Below are positions 24,549-33,111 of a stretch of 50,310 nt of DNA, piece by piece (position 1 is the first letter of the stretch; each line of letters starts with the position of its first letter). Origin of the DNA: Methanomicrobiaceae archaeon. Lineage in GTDB: Archaea > Halobacteriota > Methanomicrobia > Methanomicrobiales > Methanomicrobiaceae. The stretch is from the NCBI GenBank assembly GCA_016926855.1, contig JAFGNT010000001.1, forward strand, positions 1 to 50,310. Direction: 5' to 3'. Under the pieces are notes generated by a model that searched no databases, was not told the origin of the DNA, and saw only the letters and a program-made list of their open reading frames with translations. Both the position numbers and the translations under genes were made by a program.

Positions 24549-25757
24549 ATGCTTGGGATTCTCGCCGGTACAGCGGTCGGCATCGTGCTCGGGGTGGCAA
24601 GCGGCCTGACGCCCGGGATTCACGCAAACACGATGGCAGGCCTTCTTTTAGCCGTGCAGGGGCTTTTTCTTCCGCTGTTCGGCCCGGAAACGGTTGCCGT
24701 TGCAATGTTTGCCGCGCTCATCACCCATACGTTCCTCGATATCATCCCGAGCACGTTCCTCGGTATTCCCGATCCCGACACCGCGCTTTCGGTGCTGCCC
24801 GCCCACGCCCTCTGCCTCGAGGGAAAGGGTGAGGAGGCAGTTCGTGTTTCCGCCCTCGGCAGCGCATACGCGTCCCTGATTGCACTTCCGCTCTCTCTGG
24901 TCTTTATCCTGCTGCTGCCGTCGGTACAGCCGTTCATCGACTGGGGGATAGGGCTTGTACTCCTGCTGGCCGGCGGCCTCCTCATCGTGTACTCGGATAG
25001 TCCCTCATGGTCCCTTGCGGTGTTCCTGGTCTCAGGAGCCCTCGGTGTGTTCTCCTTTCACTATGCATTCCTCGGATGGCATACAGGCGGCATGTCGTCG
25101 ATCCTCATGCCGCTCCTGACCGGGCTCTTCGGGATATCCGTGCTCCTGTCCGCATCGCACGGTACGATACCGGAGCAGCACTGGGACGGGCACTCCCAGA
25201 GTATGCGTACTCTTATACGCCATACCGGCATCGGCACCGTTGCCGGGGCATGTGTCGGGTGGCTGCCCGGTCTCTCGAACGCGACGGCGAACGCAGTCCT
25301 GCAGGCCGCCGTCTCTGCGGACCACGATCCGAGAGGATATATCGTCGCGACAAGCGCAGCAAATACTGCAAACGCTTTTCTCTCCCTTGCTGCCCTTTTT
25401 GCGCTTTCCCGCATGAGAAACGGGGTGATGGCCGCACTCGCGTCGCAGGATCTTCCCGGTATCGACGTGCTTCTGCTTGGCGGGATGGTCGCGGCGCTGT
25501 GCACTTATATCCTTACGATCCGGCTCTCCCGGCTTGCACGGAAATTTAACGGCATCCCCGTGCGCCGTCTCAGCATCGCGGTCATCGCCCTCATTGTCGC
25601 CCTCACCTTCATCCTGTGCGGACCGTTCGGGCTCTGTATTCTTGCGCTCGCCACCGCCATCGGGTCGGTGCCGCCCCTCGCGAACGTCCGGAGGGTCGCC
25701 TGTATGGGGGCTGTGATGATCCCTGTCATGCTCTTCTCATTCGGCATTCCTGTCTGA
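24549..25757 (+). CDS. TctA-like permease (DUF112 / tripartite tricarboxylate transporter family)
   Basis: A 402-residue membrane protein with about ten hydrophobic helices. The N-terminal GVASGLTPGIHANTMAG and the internal repeat GWLPGLSNATANAVLQ correspond to the two G-x-x-PG motifs of TctA/DUF112 proteins, and FLGIPDPDTALSVLPAH fits the first half. No TctB or TctC partner is nearby, which is common for archaeal members, and the substrate is unknown. It diverges from hemD and converges on the antiporter gene, with only 4 nt between stops. Confidence 0.85.
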   Translation: MLGILAGTAVGIVLGVASGLTPGIHANTMAGLLLAVQGLFLPLFGPETVAVAMFAALITHTFLDIIPSTFLGIPDPDTALSVLPAHALCLEGKGEEAVRVSALGSAYASLIALPLSLVFILLLPSVQPFIDWGIGLVLLLAGGLLIVYSDSPSWSLAVFLVSGALGVFSFHYAFLGWHTGGMSSILMPLLTGLFGISVLLSASHGTIPEQHWDGHSQSMRTLIRHTGIGTVAGACVGWLPGLSNATANAVLQAAVSADHDPRGYIVATSAANTANAFLSLAALFALSRMRNGVMAALASQDLPGIDVLLLGGMVAALCTYILTIRLSRLARKFNGIPVRRLSIAVIALIVALTFILCGPFGLCILALATAIGSVPPLANVRRVACMGAVMIPVMLFSFGIPV

Positions 25758-25761
25758 TGCC

Positions 25762-26688
25762 TCAGGCAAGGATTCCGAAAAGCCAGACCATATATGTGCC
25801 GTATCCCAGAAGAAGCAGCACCGCCCAGTACCGGGTGAACCGGTCGGTGGCGGCAAACAGCGGGACCGTTGCGAGAGAGAGTAGGGCCATGACACCGATA
25901 TCGAAGAGACCGGGAATCGGAACCGGTCTGATAAGAGCGCCTGAACCGAGCACAAAAAGAATATTGAATATATTGCTGCCCAGTATGTTGCCCACGGAAA
26001 TGCCTGCATTTCCTTTCAGGATAGCGACCACCGATGTGACGAGCTCGGGCAGTGATGTACCGACGGCCACTATGGTGAGCCCGATGACAAAAGCCGGAAT
26101 GCCAAGAAATTCGGCAAGAGTAACGGCGCTGTCAAGCAGGAGCTGTGCCCCGGCAATTACGGCAATAAGTCCGCCGATCGTCAGTATCCAGTCCTTCTGC
26201 CCGTGGCTTTTAATCGGCTCGCCATCGGTTTTGCCGGTCTTCCAGAGGGACCGCAGGATCAGAATGAACGAAACCAGCAGTATGATGCCGGCAACAAGGT
26301 CGATAGTACCGCGGAGTGAAAGCAGCACAAAAATCAGGGTCGCTGCGATCATAAGCGCCGTTTCGTGATAGAGCGCCTTTCCCGATTCCCTGTTGTGACC
26401 GACAACCGCGGGTTTCAGGGCGGCGCAGAGGCCGAGCACGAGAGCGATATTGGCGATATTGCTCCCCACGACGTTGCCAAGCGCGATATCGGGTTTATTG
26501 ATGATAATTGCGTTGATGCTGACGACCCATTCCGGAAGCGATGTTCCGAACGCGATGACGGTAAACCCGATGGTCGTCGGAGAGACGCCATACCGTGTGG
26601 CAAGCCCGCCGCCCCCGTCCACAAAATAATCGGCGCCTTTTACGAGCAGCGCAAGACCGATGATGAAGAGGAGGGCAGTAATAATCAT
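25762..26688 (-). CDS. Calcium/sodium antiporter (CaCA family, YrbG-like)
   Basis: A 308-residue cation/proton or cation/sodium exchanger with two inverted alpha repeats. The first repeat has GFTVIAFGTSLPEW and ALGNVVGSNIANI; the second has GLTIVAVGTSLPELVTS and SVGNILGSNIFNI. Both GTSLPE and GN-GSN motifs are intact, and these form the ion site in the family. About ten helices are visible. It is transcribed away from nop5 through a shared 140-nt intergenic region. Confidence 0.94.
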   Translation of the reverse strand: MIITALLFIIGLALLVKGADYFVDGGGGLATRYGVSPTTIGFTVIAFGTSLPEWVVSINAIIINKPDIALGNVVGSNIANIALVLGLCAALKPAVVGHNRESGKALYHETALMIAATLIFVLLSLRGTIDLVAGIILLVSFILILRSLWKTGKTDGEPIKSHGQKDWILTIGGLIAVIAGAQLLLDSAVTLAEFLGIPAFVIGLTIVAVGTSLPELVTSVVAILKGNAGISVGNILGSNIFNILFVLGSGALIRPVPIPGLFDIGVMALLSLATVPLFAATDRFTRYWAVLLLLGYGTYMVWLFGILA

Positions 26689-26794
26689 GAGCTACAGTAC
26701 AAAATGCCGAACCACGCATTAATCATTGTGAAACACCCTGGTTTCTGGTGCCTGATTTTTACTATGCCCCATTCCATCACCCGTGCGTTCGGAC

Positions 26795-26822
26795 CAATTA
26801 TATAGTGCCCGGATGACACTAT
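26795..26822 (+). promoter_or_regulatory. TATA-like element and inverted repeat before nop5
   Basis: CAATTATATAG lies 25-35 nt upstream of the nop5 ATG, placing the transcript start almost at the start codon (short or no leader). An inverted repeat ATAGTG (26802-26807) and CACTAT (26817-26822) overlaps it. Confidence 0.4.
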
Positions 26823-26829
26823 CAGTGAC

Positions 26830-27690
26830 ATGCAGCACTACTGGTTCGGGGACGTTTCGGATGACGGGCAGTGCGTGCAGGCACCGTCGGACATAGCCGC
26901 GCTCGCATCGCGCTTCAGGTCCCTCCACCCGGATATGGCCGGTCTCGTTGTGCTTTCCGTGGATACCGCGATAGCCTGCGGATGGGTGCCTGACCGGCCG
27001 GAATATATCCGGCGACTCAGGAAGGTCTGCATCGCAATTGCGGAAGAGGAGATTGCCACCTACTATGCCCAGAGTGACAGGGAACTCCTGCAGATGGTGC
27101 GGATGCTCGACGAGATGGATTCGGTTGTCAACCTGCTTTCCGAACGGGCGACAGAATGGTATATAGTGCGGAATCCCGGGTTTTCACGTAAATATCGCGC
27201 AATAACCGCCAAAAAGATGGTCGCCCGCATGAAGGGTGACTCATCCACCCCTCTTTCCCGTGTCGCCGCTGATATCGAGCGGATTTCGGCTACGCGTTCG
27301 GCGCTTATGCGGGACGTGTCGTCGCTGGCCGACCGCGTGGCGCCCAACTGCAGCGCGCTCGTGGGCGGCCTCGTCGCAGCGCGCCTGATCGCAAAAGCAG
27401 GCGGTCTTCGGGAGCTTGCATCCCTTCCTGCATCAACCGTGCAGGTGATCGGGGCTGAAAACGCCCTCTTCACCCATCTTCGTTCGGCGACGCCCCCTCC
27501 GAAGCACGGGATTATTTTCCAGCACAGGCGCGTTCACAACGCCCCGAAAGATCTGCGGGGACGTGTTGCCCGGGTGCTTGCGGGAAAGCTGGCAATTGCG
27601 GCACGGATTGACTATTTCCGGAACGAGGCGGACCCGGAATTTCTGGAATCAGCACAGGCGCGAATCGACGGTGCGGGAGCGGACACATGA
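26830..27690 (+). CDS. Nop5-like C/D box ribonucleoprotein subunit
   Basis: A scaffold protein of archaeal C/D RNPs that bridges L7Ae-bound guide RNA and fibrillarin. The C-terminal Nop domain is unmistakable: NCSALVGGLVAARLIAKAGGLRELASLPASTVQVIGAENALF, then HGIIFQH and the positively charged RVARVLAGKLAIAARIDYF. A coiled-coil region (about 75-165) precedes it. At 286 residues it is shorter than usual (roughly 370-420 in my memory): the N-terminal fibrillarin-binding domain is trimmed and the Lys/Glu-rich tail is absent. It overlaps the fibrillarin gene by ATGA. Confidence 0.9.
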   Translation: MQHYWFGDVSDDGQCVQAPSDIAALASRFRSLHPDMAGLVVLSVDTAIACGWVPDRPEYIRRLRKVCIAIAEEEIATYYAQSDRELLQMVRMLDEMDSVVNLLSERATEWYIVRNPGFSRKYRAITAKKMVARMKGDSSTPLSRVAADIERISATRSALMRDVSSLADRVAPNCSALVGGLVAARLIAKAGGLRELASLPASTVQVIGAENALFTHLRSATPPPKHGIIFQHRRVHNAPKDLRGRVARVLAGKLAIAARIDYFRNEADPEFLESAQARIDGAGADT

Positions 27691-28289
27691 TCCGGATCGA
27701 CGGCGTGCTGGTCTCCCCCGGTGAAGGGGGTGTATACGGCGAACGGATGCTGAAGGGGTACCGTGTGTGGGATCCCTACCGGAGCAAACTCGCGGCACTC
27801 GTCCACTCGGGGAAGGCCCCTGATCTGCTTTTCGGCATGGTGGTCCTCTATCTCGGGGCTGCCAACGGGACGACCGTGTCCCACGTAGCGGATTATGTCG
27901 ATACCGTCTACGCTGTTGAGTATGCCCCCCGCCCCATGCAGGATCTGCTTGAAGTGGCACGCCGGCGGAAGAACGTCGTGCCGATATTCGGTGATGCCAC
28001 CCGCCCGTCCGGCTATGCTTCGATTGTGGAATCAGTCGATCTGCTCTATCAGGACGTGGCACAGCCCGATCAGGTTGGAATCTTTATGAAAAACGCTGCA
28101 TTCCTGAAGGAGAGTGGGATCGCGGTGCTCATGCTCAAGGCGCGGAGCGTGGACGTAAGGAGAGATCCGGCGGAGATTACCCGGGAGACGGTCGCCGCCC
28201 TGGAGGCAGGGGGCTTCCTCGTCGGTCATGTCTGCCGGCTCGATCCGTATCACCGGGATCATGCGGCGATTGTCGTTACACGCCGCTGA
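27687..28289 (+). CDS. flpA: Fibrillarin-like rRNA/tRNA 2'-O-methyltransferase
   Basis: The SAM-dependent methyltransferase of C/D RNPs. YGERMLKGYRVWDPYRSKLAALV, the SAM-binding VVLYLGAANGTTVSHVADYV, VYAVEYAPRPMQDLL, FGDATRP, YQDVAQPDQ and the catalytic-lysine segment LMLKARSVD match the family. At 200 residues the N-terminal beta domain is shorter than in most archaeal fibrillarins. It is coupled to the short nop5, so both partners are reduced. Confidence 0.94.
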   Translation: MIRIDGVLVSPGEGGVYGERMLKGYRVWDPYRSKLAALVHSGKAPDLLFGMVVLYLGAANGTTVSHVADYVDTVYAVEYAPRPMQDLLEVARRRKNVVPIFGDATRPSGYASIVESVDLLYQDVAQPDQVGIFMKNAAFLKESGIAVLMLKARSVDVRRDPAEITRETVAALEAGGFLVGHVCRLDPYHRDHAAIVVTRR

Positions 28290-28345
28290 ATCCTGCGCCG
28301 TCATCAGCCCCGAACACTCATATATCTCACCTGCCCACGACATGC

Positions 28346-29056
28346 ATGGACAGGTATGTCTTCAACCCCTTCACCGTCATCGCACTCGTGCTGTTTTTTC
28401 TGGTGATGGTGGTTATCATCCCGTTTATCCTTCTGGGGCTGATAGGGGGTGCCCTCACCAATCTCGGCTTTTCATGGGGAGAGGCGCTGTCGCTCCTTGT
28501 ACTGATGCTGCTGGGCAGTTTCGTCAATATCCCCGTCACAACGCTTGAAAACCGGCAGGTGGCCGTCCGCCGTGAATACACGATGTTCGGGATGTTTTAC
28601 CGGATTCCCGAGTTTTCCTACCAGACTATTGTAGCGGTCAATATCGGGGGGGCAGTCATTCCGGTCATCATCTCACTCTACCTTCTCTTTCTGGCAGCAG
28701 TACAGATGGGGCTCGTCGTCCTCGTATCCGCGCTCGCCGGCGTCGCACTCGTAACGCTCGTCACAAACCGCGTGGCACGCCCCGTCCCGGGTCTCGGCAT
28801 TGCCACCCCGCTGCTGATTCCGCCGCTTGCAGCACTGGTATGCGGTATTATGCTCGCCGGAGCCAATCCCGCAACCGCCCCGGTTGCACGCCCCCTCATC
28901 GCGTACATCAGCGGAACACTCGGGACGCTTATCGGGGCGGATCTCCTCAATCTCAGGCGCATCGGCGAACTCGGGGCTCCGGTAGCCAGCATCGGCGGCG
29001 CAGGCACATTCGACGGCATCTTTCTCACCGGCATCATTGCCGCGTTCCTTGCCTGA
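28346..29056 (+). CDS. DUF1614-type membrane protein
   Basis: A 236-residue polytopic membrane protein with about seven hydrophobic helices. GSFVNIPVTTLE, AVNIGGAVIPVIISLYLL and the C-terminal SIGGAGTFDGIFLTGIIAAFLA resemble DUF1614, a family of unknown function found in archaea and some bacteria. A TATA-like CATATAT at about 28319-28325 places the transcript start near the ATG, so a leaderless message is likely. It sits alone behind fibrillarin. Confidence 0.75.
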   Translation: MDRYVFNPFTVIALVLFFLVMVVIIPFILLGLIGGALTNLGFSWGEALSLLVLMLLGSFVNIPVTTLENRQVAVRREYTMFGMFYRIPEFSYQTIVAVNIGGAVIPVIISLYLLFLAAVQMGLVVLVSALAGVALVTLVTNRVARPVPGLGIATPLLIPPLAALVCGIMLAGANPATAPVARPLIAYISGTLGTLIGADLLNLRRIGELGAPVASIGGAGTFDGIFLTGIIAAFLA

Positions 29057-29062
29057 TTCAGG

Positions 29063-29980
29063 TCAGCACCTTCTTTTCCGGCGCACCTTTGCCCGCTGTG
29101 GCCTGCCGGGCGGACGAGGTGCGCCGGGAGAGGCGAATTTCCGGTAGATGGCATCGAATACGCGAAGCTGCCGGTCATAGACCGCCGGGTCGTTCTCTTT
29201 ATATTCAAGGCTCGTCTGCACCCGGGGCCGCCGCCGGAGAAATGCCATCACAGCGGAGAAGTCGAGGCCGCCTTCCGGGTGATCGAGTGCGAGGTGCTCG
29301 TCACGCATCGAACCGCTTCTCGTATTGGAAAGATGGCAGAATGCCACCCGCAGGGTATCGAAGGCGGCAAGTTCACGAAGGAACGAACGCCCGCAGGCGT
29401 TTGCAGCACAATAGAGATGGGCGAAGTCCAGGCAGTACCCCCGGACACGACCCTGTCCGATCCGCCGGAGTTCGGCCGCCGTCGTGCCGATAAACAGGCT
29501 CCCGTCATACACCTCGGGGAGATTTTCCAGAAGTATGCGCCGGTCCCGGTTATCATCGAGAAAGTCCCTGATCCGGGTGATTGCGTCCTCTCTGGTCCCC
29601 CGGCGGTATGTGCCGGGGTGCAGGACGATGAATGGTGAACCGGTCCGGTCTGCGGTTTCGTACGTCTGGTTCATTGCCCTCTCCGTCCATGCGGCTGCTG
29701 CCGCATGATCCCTGCCGTGCAGGGCGGCGCCGGGATCGCACGGATTCACGCCCTGCCCGTGATGCGGGGCATGCACGATGACGGGGACGCCTGACGAGGC
29801 GACGGCATCCAGCCGCTCGCGGAACAAGCCTTCCGGTCCGGGTATCAGCAGCAGCTGGATATGATCAATCCTTCCCGATGCCGCCATGTCTGCGAGCGCG
29901 CTGAATGGTGCCGGATCATCGGATCTGACGCCGGCGCCGATGCGGTAGGGCCGCGTCTGTCCGGCATGCAATGGGTTCAC
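29063..29980 (-). CDS. TIM-barrel protein, sugar isomerase / AP endonuclease-2 superfamily
   Basis: A 305-residue member of the xylose isomerase-like TIM barrel superfamily. VIVHAPHHG, GSPFIVLHPGTYRRGT, ILLENLPEVYDG, YCLDFAHLYC, FCHLSNT, DEHLALDHPEGGLDF and TSLEYKE carry the His, Glu and Asp residues that bind metal in this fold. The substrate is unknown: it could be a sugar-phosphate epimerase or an endonuclease IV-like enzyme. GTG 29980 is the first start in frame and lacks a Shine-Dalgarno sequence; a TATATATTT stretch lies just upstream. The last ~20 residues are very basic and Pro-rich. Confidence 0.78.
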   Translation of the reverse strand: MNPLHAGQTRPYRIGAGVRSDDPAPFSALADMAASGRIDHIQLLLIPGPEGLFRERLDAVASSGVPVIVHAPHHGQGVNPCDPGAALHGRDHAAAAAWTERAMNQTYETADRTGSPFIVLHPGTYRRGTREDAITRIRDFLDDNRDRRILLENLPEVYDGSLFIGTTAAELRRIGQGRVRGYCLDFAHLYCAANACGRSFLRELAAFDTLRVAFCHLSNTRSGSMRDEHLALDHPEGGLDFSAVMAFLRRRPRVQTSLEYKENDPAVYDRQLRVFDAIYRKFASPGAPRPPGRPQRAKVRRKRRC

Positions 29981-30028
29981 AGGGAGAAATATATAGGATG
30001 GCGCATGAAAAAAGTGGCGAAAAGAACA

Positions 30029-30101
30029 TAGCCCGGAGCAGATTCGAACTGCTGTCGGGGGATCCAGAGTCCCCCATGATTGACCGCTACACTACCGGGC
30101 T
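30029..30101 (-). tRNA. tRNA-Gln (anticodon CTG)
   Basis: On the minus strand, acceptor AGCCCGG pairs with CCGGGCT, discriminator A. The anticodon stem GGGGA/TCCCC closes loop CTCTGGA, giving CTG. T-loop is TTCGAAT. CCA is not encoded. No intron. Confidence 0.95.
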
Positions 30102-30538
30102 GCTGTGCCTTGTTTTGTTGTTCCTGAACGGTAATTAAGGTGACGATTCCCTTGCAGAACAGGGAAAGATTCTCCCCGGGGACACTTCCGCGGCCCCGGA
30201 AGCCCACCCCCGGTGTTTCGGAATAGATTCTGTGCTCTCCTGCCCGGGCGCTGACTCCCGCGGCATCCGGGGCCGAACCTTTTATGGCGTGTAAAGTGAA
30301 AAAACCATATTTACTTCAGATCCGAATGCTTCCGAAGCGCTGTGCTTCTGAATGGAGTATTCCCGCTCTTCTCCGCGGATTTTCTGGTCGGATCAACCAC
30401 AAAGGATATATTAAGTGTCCCACAAATAGTGGAGTATATTCCGTCATTCGGAGTATGGGGCTTGGTGAATCCGTATTCGACAGGTGTCGAATGCATCGAA
30501 AACCCTTCCCCTCAGAGTTCAACGAAAAGGAGGTTTGT
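30102..30538 (+). promoter_or_regulatory. Upstream region and 5' leader of the S-layer gene
   Basis: A 437-nt stretch without a gene. I see nothing in its first half. AAAGGATATATTAAG at about 30399-30413 is a good BRE/TATA match, predicting a start near 30437 and a leader of ~100 nt. The leader contains a perfect hairpin ATTCGAC-AGGT-GTCGAAT (30475-30492) and ends with the strong ribosome binding site AAGGAGGTTTGT before ATG 30539. A long in-frame extension upstream of that ATG is not coding-like. Confidence 0.55.
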
Positions 30539-32971
30539 ATGAAGAGTATTACAAAAGCAATGGTAATCGCCGTTGTCATGATTCTGGCGGCATCTCTTGC
30601 TGTTGCACCCGCAGCAGCGAGGGTCGGCGCCATTACCGATGTACAGGATGGCGACACTATCTTTGTGTATGAAACAGGTCTTAACCTGTTCAATATTACG
30701 CAGACAGGTGTAACCACCGTCACGTCGCTGAGAAAGTACACCGATGATGACCCGACAAAGGCTCTCATCAACGAGATCCCCGTGTCAAACAGGGCAAACT
30801 TTGAAGTCCTTGATGCCGCGGTCAACGGTCAGTACGGTGTATACTATTCGTTCCCCGGCGTAGTTAACCAGGCGAGCAACACCACGACGATCCGCGAGCC
30901 TACCGCGACGCTTGATGTGGTCCTGAACACCTCGCACTCCGACTCGATTGCAGGCAAGAGTGTGACCAAGGCAACCGTCCTTGCGTTCAAGATTACCGCT
31001 CCCTTCGTCGGTGCGAACTACAAGTACACTGTCGGTGGCACGACGTTCTTCGACTCACAGGTGAAGATCGAGCTGACCACGCCCGGCGGCGGTAAGATTA
31101 CCGAGTTCGGCACGGTCAACTACGGAAAGATCTGGCTGAACAACTCGCAGTTATACACGGATGAAGCGAAATCTCTCAATGCTGCATCCGTCCTCACCGA
31201 CGTTGAGGCAGGCACCTATTCCGCCGTTGTCAAGTGGGTCCGCCCCGGTGGATTCAGTGACTACGCGGCAAACTCGAACTCCGTGACGTTCACGGTCGAG
31301 AGCCAGATCATCAAGATTGAGTCCAACAAGGATACCGTTGTCCGCGGCAACAGCTTCGTGACCACGATTTCCGGTGAGAGCAAGAAGAACTACTATGTCT
31401 ACATCAAAGACGCCTCGCTCACCACCGGCAACCAGTACCCGGTCATCCTTTCAGGCCAGCCCAGCGTAAACCGTTCCGCGGCCGCAAACGGAGTCATTAA
31501 CGCCTTCGCCAATGACGAAGCAGGTTTCCTCGGTACCGGAGCAATCGTCACCACGAGCGCTTCCGGAACCCGGCCCATCGAGTTCAACACCTCGCAGGTC
31601 ACCGACGACCGCAGCTTCAGCATCAAGATCGTTGACCCGCTCGACATTACCAAGTACGACACCGTCAAGGTGAAAGTCGAGAAGGGCGCCGTTACCCTGA
31701 CTGCATCCGGTGACCAGACCTACTTCCTTGGTGAGGAAGTGACGTTATCCGGTACCAACACGGACTCGTCCAACATCTACCTGTTCATCACCGGCCCCAA
31801 CCTGGCCGTCAATGGTGAGCGGCTCGATCAGGTCGGCACAACGTCCGTTACCGGCACCGCTGGTACCTTCAAGCAGGTCACCGTCGAGACCGACGACACC
31901 TGGGAGTTCAAGTGGGACACCGCAAGTGTCGGCCTTGACGCAGGTACCTACACGATCTACGCAGTCTCGCAGCCCAACAACAAGCAAGACCTGACCGCTG
32001 TGAAGTATGCAACGGTTTCGGTCGTTATCAAGAAGCCGTTTGTCACTGCAACCACCTCCGCATCCACTGTTGCAAAGGGCGACAAGCTCTTCATCAGCGG
32101 CACCGCAGAAGGCAACCCCACGCAGGGTATTGCAATCTGGGTGCTCGGCAAGAACTACTACCTCCGTGCAACGGAAACCGTTGAGGATGACGGTTCATTC
32201 GAGTATGAACTGACCCGCGGTACGACATCGGGCATGGCCAGCGGCCAGTACTTCGTCGTCGTCCAGCACCCGATGTACAATGATGCTTTCGACATCAGGC
32301 CGGTCGTCGTTGGTCTCCAGACATTTGTCTTTAACGCGATCACCGGCGGCGGTCAGAATGTCTTCATCATTGACGGCACAGGCAGCCTGCAGGGCTCCGA
32401 CGCCGCTGAAGCACTCGTTCAGTCCATCAATGACGCGAACATCGACGATACCTACACCAAGCTCACGTTCCTCGTCGAGGAACCCTGGATCCAGATCGAT
32501 CCGATTGGTGACAAGTACGTTGGTGACACCTTCACGCTCTCCGGTACCACAAACCTGGCAGTCGAAGACGAGCTCCTCGTTGAGGTAGTCTCCTCCTCGT
32601 TCAAGCCCACTGAAAAGACCCAGAGCGGTGAATTCAGCGGTGCGTCAGGTACAACCACCATCGCGAAGGGTGACACCTACAACACCTGGTCGTTCGATGT
32701 GGACGCAGCTACCTTCAAACCCGACGAGTACATCGTCAAGGTAGAGTCCATTGAGGCAAGCCAGACTGCAACTGCGACCTTCAACGTGCTCGCAGGCGCA
32801 GCTCCGACAACTGCCCCGACCGCAGGCCCGACCGCAGCACCCACGGGAGAACCGACTGCAGCACCGACTGCAGCCCCGACCGCAGCGCCCACTGCAACAC
32901 CCGGATTTGGAGCACTTATTGCTCTGATCGGTCTTGGTGCAGTCGCTGTTCTGGTGCTCCGGAAACACTAA
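30539..32971 (+). CDS. S-layer protein with PGF-CTERM anchor
   Basis: An 810-residue secreted surface protein, probably the main S-layer subunit. The start ATG 30539 follows AAGGAGGTTTGT. A signal peptide (residues 1-27, ...AVAPAAA) is followed by an Asp/Thr/Asn-rich ectodomain with several Ig-like beta repeats (IKIESNKDTVVRGNSFV, VTLTASGDQTYFLGEEVTLSG, VTATTSASTVAKGDKLFISG). A Thr/Pro/Ala-rich linker comes next, then PGFGALIALIGLGAVAVLVLRKH, the PGF-CTERM signal processed by archaeosortase A and lipid-anchored. Many NxS/T sequons suggest N-glycosylation. The N-terminal region may correspond to DUF3821, from memory. A strong leader suggests high expression. Confidence 0.9.
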   Translation: MKSITKAMVIAVVMILAASLAVAPAAARVGAITDVQDGDTIFVYETGLNLFNITQTGVTTVTSLRKYTDDDPTKALINEIPVSNRANFEVLDAAVNGQYGVYYSFPGVVNQASNTTTIREPTATLDVVLNTSHSDSIAGKSVTKATVLAFKITAPFVGANYKYTVGGTTFFDSQVKIELTTPGGGKITEFGTVNYGKIWLNNSQLYTDEAKSLNAASVLTDVEAGTYSAVVKWVRPGGFSDYAANSNSVTFTVESQIIKIESNKDTVVRGNSFVTTISGESKKNYYVYIKDASLTTGNQYPVILSGQPSVNRSAAANGVINAFANDEAGFLGTGAIVTTSASGTRPIEFNTSQVTDDRSFSIKIVDPLDITKYDTVKVKVEKGAVTLTASGDQTYFLGEEVTLSGTNTDSSNIYLFITGPNLAVNGERLDQVGTTSVTGTAGTFKQVTVETDDTWEFKWDTASVGLDAGTYTIYAVSQPNNKQDLTAVKYATVSVVIKKPFVTATTSASTVAKGDKLFISGTAEGNPTQGIAIWVLGKNYYLRATETVEDDGSFEYELTRGTTSGMASGQYFVVVQHPMYNDAFDIRPVVVGLQTFVFNAITGGGQNVFIIDGTGSLQGSDAAEALVQSINDANIDDTYTKLTFLVEEPWIQIDPIGDKYVGDTFTLSGTTNLAVEDELLVEVVSSSFKPTEKTQSGEFSGASGTTTIAKGDTYNTWSFDVDAATFKPDEYIVKVESIEASQTATATFNVLAGAAPTTAPTAGPTAAPTGEPTAAPTAAPTAAPTATPGFGALIALIGLGAVAVLVLRKH
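32806..32905 (+). repeat. Thr/Pro/Ala-rich tandem repeat in the S-layer gene
   Basis: Imperfect 12-nt units encode repeated APTA and GPTA blocks just before the PGF-CTERM anchor. Such linkers are likely O-glycosylated and span the gap between membrane and S-layer lattice. Slippage could change the number of units. Confidence 0.75.
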
Positions 32972-33111
32972 TTTTTTTCTTTTTGCCTGTTCTTTTCCCC
33001 TGTTCTTGTCGTCCGCGATTGCGGTCGTTCCGGTTTTGCAGTATAATCTTCCCTGTTCATCGGTTCGCTTATATTGTCCCGCATCCAAGTTAGGAAAAAA
33101 CAGGTGTATCT

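Noticed and set aside
29063-29980. TIM-barrel gene as the missing aroD
   Set aside because: Its motifs (VIVHAP, LHPGTY, LLENLP, CLDFAH) belong to the xylose isomerase-like fold. The lysine-containing motifs of type I dehydroquinase are absent.
30284-30538. N-terminal extension of the S-layer frame
   Set aside because: The strong ribosome binding site before ATG 30539, the signal peptide there, and TATA and hairpin elements in the extension show it is a leader.
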